This document shows positions 53,248 through 62,844 of a DNA stretch of 64,000 nt, in pieces; within the stretch, counting starts at the first letter, position 1; each line of letters opens with the position of its first letter. A model generated the notes under the pieces. It saw only the letters and a program-made list of their open reading frames with translations. It did no database searches and was not told the origin of the DNA. The stretch covers positions 1-64,000 of the forward strand of contig NZ_WMCD01000009.1 in assembly GCF_010994275.1 (NCBI RefSeq), read 5' to 3'. The translations under genes and the position numbers were made by a program. This DNA is from Cyclobacterium jeungdonense. GTDB lineage: Bacteria; Bacteroidota; Bacteroidia; Cytophagales; Cyclobacteriaceae.

Positions 53248-54828
53248 ATGGCTGAAAACGACAGTAGTAAATCGGAGCGAAAAATGGGATTGAGGAGACG
53301 GCCGTCTGAGTCTTTCGGAGCCCTGGGAAAATTGCCACCACAGGCCATAGATCTGGAGGAAGCGGTACTGGGGGCCCTGATGCTGGAAAAGGATGCGCTT
53401 ACCGCAGTGGTGGATATACTTTCTTCGGATAGTTTTTATAAAGACGCCCATAAATTGGTTTATGAGGCAATTTTGGATTTGTTCAATGCCGGAGAACCTA
53501 TCGATTTATTGACAGTCACCAACCAACTTCGCAAAAATGGAAAACTGGAACTGGTAGGGGGCGCTTATTTTATTACCGAACTTACCTCTAAGGTTTCGTC
53601 TGCCTCCAATATTGAATATCACGCCCGGATCATCACCGAGCAGGCCATGAAGCGGGATATGATACGTATATCATCAGAAATTCAAAAAGAAGCTTTTGAG
53701 GATACTACAGACGTATTCGAACTGCTTGACAAGATGGAGCAGTCTCTTTTTGAAATCTCTGAAAATAACATCAAGAAAAATTACATGGACATGCGTTCCA
53801 TCATGCGCGAGGCCATCGTGGAGTTGGAAAGCAAAAAGGGACAAAAAGACGGGCTTACTGGAGTTCCTTCCGGATTTACAGGCCTTGATAGGGTTACCTC
53901 CGGTTGGCAGAAGTCTGATTTGGTGATCATTGCGGCCAGGCCTGCCATGGGGAAGACGGCATTTGTACTTTCTGTTTTACGAAATGCCGCCGTAGACCAT
54001 GACCGACCGGTGGCCATTTTTTCCCTGGAGATGTCTTCCCTTCAGTTGGTAAACCGACTGATAAGTTCAGAGGCAGAACTCGATTCGGAAAAAATAAAAA
54101 AAGGAAACCTGGCCGATTACGAATGGCAGCAATTGATACATAAAACAGGTAAACTTACGGCAGCACCCTTGTTTGTGGACGATACACCTGCACTTTCCAT
54201 TCTGGAGCTACGAGCAAAATGCAGACGCCTTAAGGCCCAGAATGACATACAACTTATTGTCATCGACTATTTACAGCTGATGTCGGGAGATAGCAAGGGA
54301 AATCAGGGAGGTAACCGGGAACAAGAGATTTCAAGTATATCTAGAGCGCTAAAGAAAATCGCCAAGGAGTTGAATGTGCCCGTAATTGCATTGTCGCAGC
54401 TGTCAAGAGCCGTAGAAACACGGGGTGGCGACAAGCGGCCTCAGCTTTCCGATCTCCGGGAATCCGGAGCCATAGAGCAGGATGCAGATATAGTTATGTT
54501 TTTATACCGCCCGGAGTATTATGGGATTACGGAAGATGAGGATGGCAACAGTACCTCCGGAGTAGGGGAAGTAATCATTGCCAAGCACCGGAATGGCTCC
54601 CTGGAAAGCGTCAAGCTCAGATTCATTGGAAAATACACCAAATTTACCGACCTGGACATGAACGTTCCCTACCAGCCTCAGGATGCACTATACGGAAGCA
54701 GGTTTCCTAGTAGTGCAGGAGGGCAGGGCTTTGATGATGCCGGCATGGTGAGAATGGGTAGCAAGGCAAACGGAGACGCCCAGAGAGATAACCCTTTTCC
54801 AGAAGGTGACGACAAAGCCCCGTTTTAG
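53248..54828 (+). CDS. dnaB: Replicative DNA helicase DnaB
   Basis: A 526-aa helicase. The N-terminal DnaB-N domain (LPPQAIDLEEAVLGALMLEKD) is followed by the RecA-like ATPase: Walker A AARPAMGKTAFVL (about 228-240), IVIDYLQLMSGD, then LSQLSRAVETRGGDKRPQLS and LRESGAIEQDADIVMFLYRPE. It unwinds DNA ahead of the replication fork as a hexamer. The C-terminal tail is rich in Gly and Asp. No intein interrupts the ATPase core. Single gene. Confidence 0.98.
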   Translation: MAENDSSKSERKMGLRRRPSESFGALGKLPPQAIDLEEAVLGALMLEKDALTAVVDILSSDSFYKDAHKLVYEAILDLFNAGEPIDLLTVTNQLRKNGKLELVGGAYFITELTSKVSSASNIEYHARIITEQAMKRDMIRISSEIQKEAFEDTTDVFELLDKMEQSLFEISENNIKKNYMDMRSIMREAIVELESKKGQKDGLTGVPSGFTGLDRVTSGWQKSDLVIIAARPAMGKTAFVLSVLRNAAVDHDRPVAIFSLEMSSLQLVNRLISSEAELDSEKIKKGNLADYEWQQLIHKTGKLTAAPLFVDDTPALSILELRAKCRRLKAQNDIQLIVIDYLQLMSGDSKGNQGGNREQEISSISRALKKIAKELNVPVIALSQLSRAVETRGGDKRPQLSDLRESGAIEQDADIVMFLYRPEYYGITEDEDGNSTSGVGEVIIAKHRNGSLESVKLRFIGKYTKFTDLDMNVPYQPQDALYGSRFPSSAGGQGFDDAGMVRMGSKANGDAQRDNPFPEGDDKAPF

Positions 54829-54870
54829 CAAATCATTGCGAAAAATTCCTTAACCGTAGATACCAAACTC

Positions 54871-55887
54871 ATGAAATGCATTGTACTGGATAGTAGTCAT
54901 AAAGATGGAATAGCCTTAGTAGAGCTTCGAGAGCCCATACCTGAAGCCTGGGAGGTGAAAGTGAAGATCAGTGCTGCGGCATTAAATCACCGGGATCAAT
55001 GGTGCCGAGAGCAAAAGTACCCCAATTTAAAGGACGGCATCATCTTAGGTTCGGATGGAGCAGGAGAGGTGGTTGAAGTGGGAAAACAGGTGGATAAATC
55101 CTGGCTCGGGAAAGAGGTTCTAATCAATCCTGCAAAAAACTGGGGAGAAGATCCCGCTGCTCAGGGCTCGGATTTTAGCATTTTGGGAATGCCTGAACAC
55201 GGCACTTTTGCGGAATATTGCTGTGTACCGGCAGATAGGGTTCACCAGAAACCTGAGCATCTGGATTACCTCAAGGCTGCAGCGCTACCCTTGTGTGGTG
55301 TGACAGCCTTCAGAGCGACGATGGTTCAGGGGCAGGTGAAAAAAGACGATAAGGTATTGGTTACCGGATTTGGAGGGGGAGTAGCCCAAATGGCTGCTCA
55401 ATTTGCCCTGTCTAAAGGTGCCAGGGTTTTCGTTACCAGTGGTGCCACCTGGAAGCTGGAAAAAGCGGTGGCTATGGGAGCCGAGGCGGGTTATTTGTAC
55501 CATTCTGAGTCCTGGACAGATGAGGCAATGGCCAATACAAATGGTTTTGATTTGATCATTGACAGTGCGATGGGACCTACGGTAAACGATCTGATGGATG
55601 TGGTGCGACCGGGCGGACGAATCGTGTTTTACGGAGCTACGTTGGGAAATATTCAGGAGCTGAATGCCAGAAAATTATTTTGGAAACAAGTGACGCTAAA
55701 AGGGACTACCATGGGGTCAGACAAGGATTTTCAGGAGATGCTAGCTTGGGTCAGTCATCATAGGCTTATACCTACCGTGGATGCCGTTTTCCCTCTGAGC
55801 AGTGCCCTGCTGGCATTTGAAAAAATGAAAAATAGCGACCAAATGGGTAAGTTGGTGCTTCAGATCAACCCGCCTTCGGAGGATTAG
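54871..55887 (+). CDS. Zinc-type alcohol dehydrogenase family (MDR) oxidoreductase
   Basis: A 338-aa medium-chain dehydrogenase/reductase. N-terminal GroES-like domain: AAALNHRDQWCREQKYPNL and LGSDGAGEVVEVGKQVD; the Rossmann half has VLVTGFGGGVAQMAAQFAL. The cluster of four structural zinc Cys is missing, which places it with the quinone-oxidoreductase-like or zinc-free MDR group. NADPH specificity and substrate are unknown. Starts 42 nt after dnaB and may be co-transcribed by read-through. Confidence 0.9.
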   Translation: MKCIVLDSSHKDGIALVELREPIPEAWEVKVKISAAALNHRDQWCREQKYPNLKDGIILGSDGAGEVVEVGKQVDKSWLGKEVLINPAKNWGEDPAAQGSDFSILGMPEHGTFAEYCCVPADRVHQKPEHLDYLKAAALPLCGVTAFRATMVQGQVKKDDKVLVTGFGGGVAQMAAQFALSKGARVFVTSGATWKLEKAVAMGAEAGYLYHSESWTDEAMANTNGFDLIIDSAMGPTVNDLMDVVRPGGRIVFYGATLGNIQELNARKLFWKQVTLKGTTMGSDKDFQEMLAWVSHHRLIPTVDAVFPLSSALLAFEKMKNSDQMGKLVLQINPPSED

Positions 55888-55951
55888 TTTCCGGCTGGGT
55901 GCTTTAGGTTAATAAAGGGTTTTACCCATTCCCTATGGTAGAAATCTGCTG

Positions 55952-56278
55952 TTAATCGTTTTCAAATTGAAAGTTTAAATAAGCATTTTGTAGTTCTTTA
56001 AGGGCCTGAGCATTGCTTTGGTTTTTAGCAAGTTCGATTCCTTCCAAATAGGTGCTTTCCGCCTTTTCGAGCATTCCTAAGTCCGAAAACAACCGGGCTG
56101 CGTGATAATAGGAAGGAAGATAGCTTTTATGTTCACGTAATAGTTTGTTAAAATAAAAAGAAGCCTTTTCTTTGTCTTGGTTTTGATATTCCAATGCCAA
56201 AGCGTAAATATTAAATGGGTTCTCGGGTTCTTTTTCCATGTACAACTGCAGTTCCCGGACTCGGTCATGATGATTCAT
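55952..56278 (-). CDS. Small TPR-like protein
   Basis: A 108-aa soluble, helical protein with roughly two to three tetratricopeptide-like motifs (NIYALALEYQNQDKEKASFYF and YHAARLFSDLGMLEKAEST), each with Ala/Gly at the turn positions. TPR helices bind protein partners. Function is unknown. It is divergent from etfB, with the repeat copy B in between. Confidence 0.75.
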   Translation of the reverse strand: MNHHDRVRELQLYMEKEPENPFNIYALALEYQNQDKEKASFYFNKLLREHKSYLPSYYHAARLFSDLGMLEKAESTYLEGIELAKNQSNAQALKELQNAYLNFQFEND

Positions 56279-56324
56279 AGTTTTGCGTTTGGTTCCTAGT
56301 TAACAAATTTAATTAAAAATAATA

Positions 56325-56385
56325 CATGAAATCGAGCATGACGAAAATGTCACACAGTGGGATGATTATAAAGCATGCGAGATTC
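56325..56385 (+). repeat. Dispersed 61-bp intergenic repeat, copy B
   Basis: Matches copy A (15421-15481, minus strand) at 54 of 61 positions with no gap. It lies in the divergent gap between the TPR gene and etfB. Conserved blocks include GTCACACAGTGGGATG and CATGCGAGATTC, and both copies are followed by ATCTGAC, with an extra insertion in copy A. Confidence 0.8.
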
Positions 56386-56414
56386 CATCTGACTGCTTAA
56401 AACAAATTAAACAG

Positions 56415-57146
56415 ATGAAAATATTGGTTTGTATCACGCATGTGCCGGATACCACTTCAAAGATTAAATTCACCGATAATAACACCCAATTCGATAAAAC
56501 GGGTGTTCAATTTATTATTGGTCCCTACGACGATTATGCCCTTGCGAGAGCAGTTGAGCTGAAGGAGCAAACCGGAGGTACGATCACAGTATTAAACGTG
56601 GGAGAATCTGAGACGGAGCCTACGTTGAGGAAGGCACTGGCCATTGGGGCCGATGAAGCCATTCGTGTAAACGCCTTTCCACAGGATGCGGCATTTGTGG
56701 CCAATCAGATAGCCCGATTTGCAAAAGATGAAGCCTTCGATCTGATTCTTATGGGAAGGGAATCCATTGATTACAACGGAGGAATGGTCCATGGTATGGT
56801 GGGAGAACTGTTGGGTATCCCTTCTGTATCTCCGGTTATGAAATTGGATGTAGAAGGAAACACAGCCACTATTTCACGGGAAATTGAAGGGGGTAAGGAG
56901 TTTATTACTGTAGACCTTCCGTTTGTTGCGGGTTGTCAGGAACCCATTGCGGAATGGAAAATCCCGAATATGCGAGGGATCATGACAGCCAGAAGCAAAC
57001 CATTAACGGCAATTGATCCGGTAGGGTCGGAAAGCAAGACCGAAGCGACCAAATACGAGTTACCTCCTGCAAAAGGAGCAGTGAAGTTGGTAGACACGGT
57101 AGAAGAGTTGGTTGATTTGTTAAAAAATGAAGCCAAAATACTTTAA
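56415..57146 (+). CDS. etfB: Electron transfer flavoprotein beta subunit
   Basis: A 243-aa ETF beta chain. Recognised by MKILVCITHVPDTTSKIKF, the IGPYDDYALARAVELKE segment and the AMP-binding-like AIGADEAIRV, LILMGRESIDYNGG. It forms a heterodimer with EtfA to carry electrons from acyl-CoA dehydrogenases to the quinone pool. Followed after 13 nt by etfA. Length is typical. Confidence 0.97.
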   Translation: MKILVCITHVPDTTSKIKFTDNNTQFDKTGVQFIIGPYDDYALARAVELKEQTGGTITVLNVGESETEPTLRKALAIGADEAIRVNAFPQDAAFVANQIARFAKDEAFDLILMGRESIDYNGGMVHGMVGELLGIPSVSPVMKLDVEGNTATISREIEGGKEFITVDLPFVAGCQEPIAEWKIPNMRGIMTARSKPLTAIDPVGSESKTEATKYELPPAKGAVKLVDTVEELVDLLKNEAKIL

Positions 57147-57159
57147 TTAACGAAAGAAA

Positions 57160-58125
57160 ATGTCAATATTAGTATATATAGAGAAAGATCAGGGCCGAAT
57201 CAAAAATTCCTCTTTGGAGGCAGTTTCTTATGCAGCGGCTCTGGGGGGAATTACCGGTGATAACGTGCAGGTTGTAAGTCTTGGAGAATCCGTGGAAGGA
57301 GAATCAGAGCTTCTGGGTAAAGCGGGAGCTACCGGAGTTGTTCAGGTAACTGATGATCGTTTGAACGCAGGAGTGATTCAGGCCCATGCAGAAGTAGTAT
57401 CTCAGGTTTTCGACAAGGTGAAGGCGAAAACGCTGGTTTTAGCAAAGTCCTCTCTCGGTGATGCCGTGGCGGCCCGCTTAGCGGTAAAATTGGAGGCTGG
57501 CCTGGTTACCAACGTGGTGGGTTTGCCGGATTTGACCGAGGGGTTTGTTGTCAGAAGAAGCATATTCACTGGAAAAGCCTTTGTGGATACCAGCATCCAT
57601 ACAGAAAATAAAATACTGGCGATAAAGAAAAATGTCCAGCCTGTGAAAACAGACGGATCGCCGGCTCCTGTTGAAAAGGTTACGATCGATCTTCCCAGTG
57701 AGGCTTTCTCGGCTAAAATAACCGGTACTGAAAAAGCAACTGGTGAAGTATTGCTGCCGGAAGCTGATATTGTAGTTTCTGGTGGAAGGGGGCTCAATGG
57801 CCCTGAAAACTGGGGGCTGATAGAGGACCTGGCGGACGCCATGGGAGCTGCAAAAGGTTGTTCAAAGCCAGTCTCGGATTTGGGATGGAGACCCCATCAC
57901 GAGCACGTGGGGCAGACCGGAGTGAAAGTAGCCCCCTCGTTGTACCTTGCCGTAGCAATTTCTGGCGCGATACAGCACTTGGCAGGGGTGAACGCTTCCA
58001 GGTACATGGTGGTTATTAATAAGGATCCGGAAGCACCTTTCTTTAAAGTGGCTGATTATGGTATTGTTGGGGACGCATTTGATGTCGTCCCAAAATTAAC
58101 TGAAGCGATTAAAGCATTAAAATAA
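57160..58125 (+). CDS. etfA: Electron transfer flavoprotein alpha subunit
   Basis: A 321-aa ETF alpha chain with the C-terminal FAD domain: VVSGGRGLNGPENW, DLGWRPHHEHVGQTGVKVAPS, YLAVAISGAIQHLAG and VVINKDPEAPFFKVADYGIVGD. N-terminal domain starts with MSILVYIEKDQGRIK. Partner of EtfB. The bifunctional nuclease gene follows after 6 nt, so this is a three-gene unit. Confidence 0.97.
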   Translation: MSILVYIEKDQGRIKNSSLEAVSYAAALGGITGDNVQVVSLGESVEGESELLGKAGATGVVQVTDDRLNAGVIQAHAEVVSQVFDKVKAKTLVLAKSSLGDAVAARLAVKLEAGLVTNVVGLPDLTEGFVVRRSIFTGKAFVDTSIHTENKILAIKKNVQPVKTDGSPAPVEKVTIDLPSEAFSAKITGTEKATGEVLLPEADIVVSGGRGLNGPENWGLIEDLADAMGAAKGCSKPVSDLGWRPHHEHVGQTGVKVAPSLYLAVAISGAIQHLAGVNASRYMVVINKDPEAPFFKVADYGIVGDAFDVVPKLTEAIKALK

Positions 58126-58131
58126 TAGACC

Positions 58132-58746
58132 GTGGATAATACTGTTGAGTTAGAAATCTTGGGTTTATCTTCCAATAGCACCCAATCGGGATCATTTACT
58201 TTGGTTTTGGGGGAATCGGAGGGAAGGCGAAAATTACCAATAGTTATTGGGATGTTTGAAGCACAGGCTATCGCCATAGAAATTGAAAAAATCATTCCCA
58301 ACCGGCCGATGACCCATGATTTATTCAAATCATTTGCGTCCAATTTTCAATTTTCTGTAGATCATATTTTGATCTCAGACATGAGAGAAGGTGTTTTTTA
58401 TGCAAAAATCATGTGTAAAAGCTCCCTTAAAAAAGTGGAAATTGATGCCCGGCCATCTGATGCCATAGCCATAGCAGTCAGGTTTGATGCCCCGATATAT
58501 TGTGCCAGTACGGTGATGTCCGAAGCGGCGATAGAATTTACCGAGGAAGATGAAAAAAGGGAACAGGAGGCCTCTGGTGGAGGCGCTTCCAGTAAAGATC
58601 CGCGTAAGGAAAAGGGCAAATCCCAGGAAGCTTCTCTAAAGGACTTTAGTCTGGATAAACTAAATCAATTATTGGAAAAAGCCATAAGCAATGAGGATTA
58701 TGAAAGGGCAGCGCGACTAAGGGATGAGATTAATAGAAGAAATTAA
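58132..58746 (+). CDS. Bifunctional nuclease (DUF151) with C-terminal UVR motif
   Basis: A 204-aa protein with a GTG start. The DUF151/BFN domain includes LPIVIGMFEAQAIAIEIEK, MTHDLFKSF and DARPSDAIAIAVRFDAPIY. The C terminus ends in a UvrB/UvrC motif: LNQLLEKAISNEDYERAARL (UVR). BFN proteins degrade RNA and DNA (family knowledge); the UVR tail may mediate protein contacts. It follows etfA after 6 nt. The DUF151-UVR form is common in Bacteroidota. Confidence 0.9.
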   Translation: MDNTVELEILGLSSNSTQSGSFTLVLGESEGRRKLPIVIGMFEAQAIAIEIEKIIPNRPMTHDLFKSFASNFQFSVDHILISDMREGVFYAKIMCKSSLKKVEIDARPSDAIAIAVRFDAPIYCASTVMSEAAIEFTEEDEKREQEASGGGASSKDPRKEKGKSQEASLKDFSLDKLNQLLEKAISNEDYERAARLRDEINRRN

Positions 58747-58871
58747 TCGAAATAGTGCTATTTGCTGGCGCCAATCCCCGTTGGTTTTTGCGGATCGTAG
58801 CAACGGGTATTGGACTTTTGGAATGGACGCCGTGATTCCGGAGCATTTTTTCTGCTAATTAAAGTCCAGAT

Positions 58872-60155
58872 ATGGATTACGCTAGAGGTGTCTTGGGAAT
58901 AGTGGTACTGGTGCTCATGGCCAGTCTTTTTTCAGCTAATTATAAAAAGATTGATTGGCGATTAGTAGGTATAGGAATTGCCTTGCAGGCAGTCTTCGGT
59001 ATACTGATTACAAAGGTTGCATTTGTGGCGCGTATTTTCAGCAAGATTAGCGAGGGATTTGTTACCTTTTTGAGTTTTTCAGAACAGGGTGCCGAATTTT
59101 TATTTGGTGAGTTGGCTACCAGTTCTTTTGGTTTCATTTTTGCATTTCAGGTGTTACCAACAATCATTTTCTTTTCCACGGTGTCTGCAGGCCTGTATTA
59201 CTTGGGGGTCTTGCAAAAAGTAGTCTTTGGGATCGCCTGGGTGATGGCACGAACCATGCGATTATCAGGTGCAGAAAGCCTTTCGGCAGCTGGAAATATT
59301 TTTCTGGGTCAAACGGAAGCTCCATTGCTGGTACGGCCATTTATTCCTACCATGTCCAGATCCGAATTGATGTGTTTGATGACTGGAGGTATGGCCACCA
59401 TCGCTGGCGGGGTTTTGGCAGGTTATGTAGCTTTTTTGGGAGGAGATGACCCGGTAGAGAAGACCCGTTTTGCCACCTATTTACTGGGAGCAAGCATTAT
59501 GAACGCTCCGGCTGCTATTGTCATTTCTAAGATCATGATACCGGAAGAAAATAAGGAAGTGATCAACGATCAATTGCATATCAGTGGACAAATCACCGAC
59601 GTAAATCTAATTGATGCGATGTCAAGAGGTGCTACGGAAGGGTTAAAACTGGCATTAAACGTCGGTGCCATGCTTTTGGCTTTTATAGCCGTGATAGCGG
59701 CATTGAATTATTTTCTTTCGGGAATTATCGGAGATTACACCGGCCTAAACTCCCTGGTGGTTTCCTCTACAAACGGCACCTTTACTGGATTTTCGTTGGA
59801 ATATTTGTTAGGGCAGGTCTTTCGGTTGTTTGCCTGGGTTATCGGAGTGGAATGGAAAGATACCTTGGCTGTCGGTTCTTTATTGGACCAAAAAACGGTG
59901 ATTAACGAGTTTGTAGCTTATTTGGGATTGGCTGAAATGAAAGCGGCAGGAAATTTATCTGCAAAGTCTATCGTCATTGCTACCTATGCTTTATGCGGAT
60001 TTTCTAATTTCAGCTCAATCGCCATTCAGGTTGGTGGGATAGGAAGCATAGCGCCTGAACAGCAGGGGAATCTGTCCAGGCTGGGTATGCGTGCGCTCCT
60101 TGCCGCTACCATCGCCTGCCTAATGACGGCTACGGTAGCAGGAGCTCTTTTTTGA
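58872..60155 (+). CDS. NupC-family concentrative nucleoside transporter
   Basis: A 427-aa membrane transporter of the CNT family. The hallmark AAGNIFLGQTEAPLLVRPF is present, as are GGMATIAGGVLAGYVAFLGG and the C-terminal ATYALCGFSNFSSIAIQVGG. It imports nucleosides with sodium or protons. ATG start; preceded by about 120 nt of intergenic sequence. Convergent with the cyclophilin gene. Confidence 0.93.
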   Translation: MDYARGVLGIVVLVLMASLFSANYKKIDWRLVGIGIALQAVFGILITKVAFVARIFSKISEGFVTFLSFSEQGAEFLFGELATSSFGFIFAFQVLPTIIFFSTVSAGLYYLGVLQKVVFGIAWVMARTMRLSGAESLSAAGNIFLGQTEAPLLVRPFIPTMSRSELMCLMTGGMATIAGGVLAGYVAFLGGDDPVEKTRFATYLLGASIMNAPAAIVISKIMIPEENKEVINDQLHISGQITDVNLIDAMSRGATEGLKLALNVGAMLLAFIAVIAALNYFLSGIIGDYTGLNSLVVSSTNGTFTGFSLEYLLGQVFRLFAWVIGVEWKDTLAVGSLLDQKTVINEFVAYLGLAEMKAAGNLSAKSIVIATYALCGFSNFSSIAIQVGGIGSIAPEQQGNLSRLGMRALLAATIACLMTATVAGALF

Positions 60156-60171
60156 CTCGGTCTAACCCTAG

Positions 60172-60606
60172 TTATTCATGGATAATGATTTTTTTGATTT
60201 TATCGCCTGCACGAATCTGATCGAGGATTTCCAGCCCATCGGTAACTTTACCAAAACAGGTATGATTTCGATCCAGGTGCTGGGTATTGCTTCGGTTATG
60301 ACAAATGAAAAATTGAGATCCTCCGGTATTTCGGCCGGCATGTGCCATGGACAATACACCCCGGTCATGATATTGTAGTTCTCCATCTAGTTCACAATCA
60401 ACATGGTAACCAGGGCCCCCGGTCCCATTTCCTTTGGGACACCCTCCCTGGACCATAAAATCCGGGATTACCCGGTGAAAAGTCAATCCATCGTAAAAGC
60501 CTTTTTCGGCCAGTTGAATAAAGTTTGCTACATTTTTGGGGGCATCTTCCTCGTAAAAGGTGATTTTCATGGTGCCTTTTTCGGTTTGAATTTCTCCGGT
60601 CTTCAT
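60172..60606 (-). CDS. Cyclophilin-type peptidyl-prolyl isomerase
   Basis: A 144-aa single-domain cyclophilin. Typical blocks: FIQLAEKGFYDGLTFHRVIP, DFMVQGGCPKGNGTGGPGY, GVLSMAHAGRNTGGSQFFI and the C-terminal CFGKVTDGLEILDQI. The active-site Arg (FHRV) and Phe are conserved. No signal peptide, so it is cytoplasmic. The ATG is preferred over the TTG one codon upstream. Speeds proline isomerisation during folding. Confidence 0.95.
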   Translation of the reverse strand: MKTGEIQTEKGTMKITFYEEDAPKNVANFIQLAEKGFYDGLTFHRVIPDFMVQGGCPKGNGTGGPGYHVDCELDGELQYHDRGVLSMAHAGRNTGGSQFFICHNRSNTQHLDRNHTCFGKVTDGLEILDQIRAGDKIKKIIIHE

Positions 60607-60718
60607 CAAGTTATCGTTTGTTTTTTTGCAATAATACTGATTTTATGCTAGGATCATGCTATACTTGTATTTACTGTACATGCCTTTTTAAGAAAAAACC
60701 ACCTTAAATCAATCAGAC

Positions 60719-62314
60719 TTGAAAAAAGAGGACCAGTTTATAGGAAAACACAACGCTCCGGAGGATATTCTGGAATACGAAGGACCCCAATTATTTGGGC
60801 ATCCCAAGGGATTGATGACCTTGTTTTTTACCGAAATGTGGGAACGGTTCAGTTATTATGGGATGCGTGCTTTGCTCATCTTATTTATGACTGCGCCGAT
60901 TGCTTCGGGTGGGTTGGGTTTTGATGATCAAACGTCTGGTGCTGTCTATGGCCTGTACTCCATGGCAGTATACTTGCTAGCTCTTCCTGGTGGATGGGTG
61001 GCAGACAGGCTGATTGGGCTGAAAAAATCCGTCTGGTACGGTGGAATCATCATTACTATTGGTCATTTCACCATGGCCCTGCCAGGGGTCTTTAGCTTGC
61101 TTTCCGGAACATCGGCTCCCGAAGGTCAGCTAGCAGGTTGGGACCTGCCTTCGTTCTTTCTGGGATTGATTTTGATTGTTTTTGGTACCGGACTGTTGAA
61201 ACCGAACATCAGCTCCATCGTAGGCCAACTCTATCCCGAAAATAGCTCCAAACGGGATGCTGGGTTTTCTATATTTTACATGGGAATTAATTTGGGTGCT
61301 TTTATGGCCCCTATTGCTTGCAGTACATTGGCCATTTATGATTGGCACCTGGGCTTTGGGCTTGCCGGTTTTGGGATGTTGATGGGGTTGATTCAGTATA
61401 AATGGACAAAAAAATACCTGCAGGGAGTGGGAGAGCCTGTAGTGAATAGCAGTAAGCAGGAGAAACAAGCCTATCAGCGATTATTGAAACGCGTTTGGGT
61501 AATTTTGGGGCTGGTAGTTATAGTACTGGCGTTGTTCTTTTTTCAGGTAATCCCCTTAGATCCGGTAGCTTTAGCGGGGGTGTCTAATACCCTGATCGCG
61601 ATAGTTGCGCTGCTGTTTTTTGGTTACGTTTTGATTTTTGGCGGCTTGGATTCCGGCCAGAAAAAGAAGGTTGTTGTGATCATGATCCTTTTCGTCTTTT
61701 CAGCCATTTTCTGGTCAGGGTTTGAGCAGGCGGGCTCCTCGCTAAACCTTTTCGCGGAAAGATTTACAGATAGGATGGTTTGGGGTTGGGAGATTCCAGC
61801 CGGTTATTTCCAATCAGTAAACAGTATATTTATCATTATTTTTGCTCCGTTCTTTGGAGCCATGTGGGTGGCCCTGGCAAGGAAAAAACTGGAACCAAGT
61901 TCTCCTCTAAAATTTTCAATCGGACTTATCTTTCTAGGTATCGGGTTTTTGGTTATGTATTTTGCTGCTAAAATCGCTGCATCTGGAAATTTAGCTGCCC
62001 CCTCTTGGTTGGTTATAACGTACCTTTTCCATACTTTCGGCGAACTCAGTCTAAGTCCGGTTGGATTGAGTTTAACGACCAAGTTGGCTCCTAAAAAGTT
62101 TGCCGGCCAAATGATGGGAATGTGGTTTCTATCCATAGCAATGGGTAATCTGATTGCAGGAAGAATTGCCGGAAGCGCAAGTGGAGGCACCTCTGAGGCT
62201 CTGGCCGAAATGCCGGATCAATACATGCTGATTGTCTATACCGTTATGGGCGCCGGTTTCGTGTTGATGTTGATTTCTAAACCTATTCGAAGTCTGATGG
62301 GTAAGGTGCACTGA
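60719..62314 (+). CDS. POT/PTR-family peptide:proton symporter
   Basis: A 531-aa transporter with about fourteen hydrophobic segments. The POT signature TEMWERFSYYGMRALL (ExxERFxYYG) lies at the first helix. The second signature, SIFYMGINLGAFMAPI, is also present. It imports di- and tripeptides with protons (family knowledge). A TTG start is used, because the first in-frame ATG falls within the first helix. A terminator follows. Bacteroidota typically carry a longer inserted helix pair, consistent with the length. Confidence 0.93.
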   Translation: MKKEDQFIGKHNAPEDILEYEGPQLFGHPKGLMTLFFTEMWERFSYYGMRALLILFMTAPIASGGLGFDDQTSGAVYGLYSMAVYLLALPGGWVADRLIGLKKSVWYGGIIITIGHFTMALPGVFSLLSGTSAPEGQLAGWDLPSFFLGLILIVFGTGLLKPNISSIVGQLYPENSSKRDAGFSIFYMGINLGAFMAPIACSTLAIYDWHLGFGLAGFGMLMGLIQYKWTKKYLQGVGEPVVNSSKQEKQAYQRLLKRVWVILGLVVIVLALFFFQVIPLDPVALAGVSNTLIAIVALLFFGYVLIFGGLDSGQKKKVVVIMILFVFSAIFWSGFEQAGSSLNLFAERFTDRMVWGWEIPAGYFQSVNSIFIIIFAPFFGAMWVALARKKLEPSSPLKFSIGLIFLGIGFLVMYFAAKIAASGNLAAPSWLVITYLFHTFGELSLSPVGLSLTTKLAPKKFAGQMMGMWFLSIAMGNLIAGRIAGSASGGTSEALAEMPDQYMLIVYTVMGAGFVLMLISKPIRSLMGKVH

Positions 62315-62328
62315 TCCACCAGAAGTAA

Positions 62329-62358
62329 AAAAGGCCGGTTTGTGACAACCGGCCTTTT
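62329..62358 (+). terminator. Terminator after the POT transporter, probably bidirectional
   Basis: AAAAGGCCGGTT / AACCGGCCTTTT, a perfect 12-bp stem with a TGTGAC loop and A/T flanks on both sides. It ends the POT gene and, on the minus strand, lies just after the 48-aa gene. Confidence 0.95.
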
Positions 62359-62359
62359 A

Positions 62360-62506
62360 TTAATCTTCTTTATCTTGTTTTTTGAATACAGTACTTCTGA
62401 AATCAATGGCCGAAATGCCTGCTCCCAGACCTACCAAAATGGCAACAATCAACCAAAAAACCTGTGCTCCGGGAGCAATTGGTGAACTGAATATCTCTAA
62501 TAACAT
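62360..62506 (-). CDS. 48-aa single-helix membrane protein
   Basis: ATG-started ORF of 48 codons plus TAA. One hydrophobic helix VFWLIVAILVGLGAGISAI sits between a short N terminus and a charged tail ending KKQDKED. The distribution (Gly/Ala-rich helix, positive then mixed-charge C terminus) looks like a real membrane micro-protein. It sits next to a terminator that ends both directions. No family recognised. Confidence 0.6.
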   Translation of the reverse strand: MLLEIFSSPIAPGAQVFWLIVAILVGLGAGISAIDFRSTVFKKQDKED

Positions 62507-62643
62507 ACTACTTTTGGTTATGACAGTGTTTAAAGCTGCAATTTAGCATCCAAAATGAGGATAACAAAGCGAATAAATAAAAAGGAATAAATCAACTATT
62601 GGTGGCTATTCATATTGATACGAAATACACTTAATTCGAATAT

Positions 62644-62844
62644 TCAATCAATATCATCCTCGTCATCCTCGTCGAATTCAAAATCATCTGCTAAATCGTC
62701 TCCAATATCATCGAAGTCATCGTCTTCGAAGTCCATAAAGATGTCGTCTTCTAAACCAGTGTCTTCATCTTCTTCATCAATTGAATCGTTGAATTCCTCA
62801 CTGAAATCGTCTTCATCGAAATCATCATCAAAATCTTCATTCAT
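62644..62844 (-). CDS. Asp/Glu-rich 66-aa protein
   Basis: A 66-aa protein in which about 41 residues are Asp or Glu, with regularly spaced Phe and almost no positive charge (MNEDFDDDFDEDDFSEEF at the start). Extreme acidity resembles proteins that mimic DNA or bind basic partners; this is inference only. The reverse-strand frame through the same bases is a Ser-rich shadow. It follows the 162-aa hypothetical gene on the same strand after about 50 nt. Confidence 0.62.
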   Translation of the reverse strand: MNEDFDDDFDEDDFSEEFNDSIDEEDEDTGLEDDIFMDFEDDDFDDIGDDLADDFEFDEDDEDDID

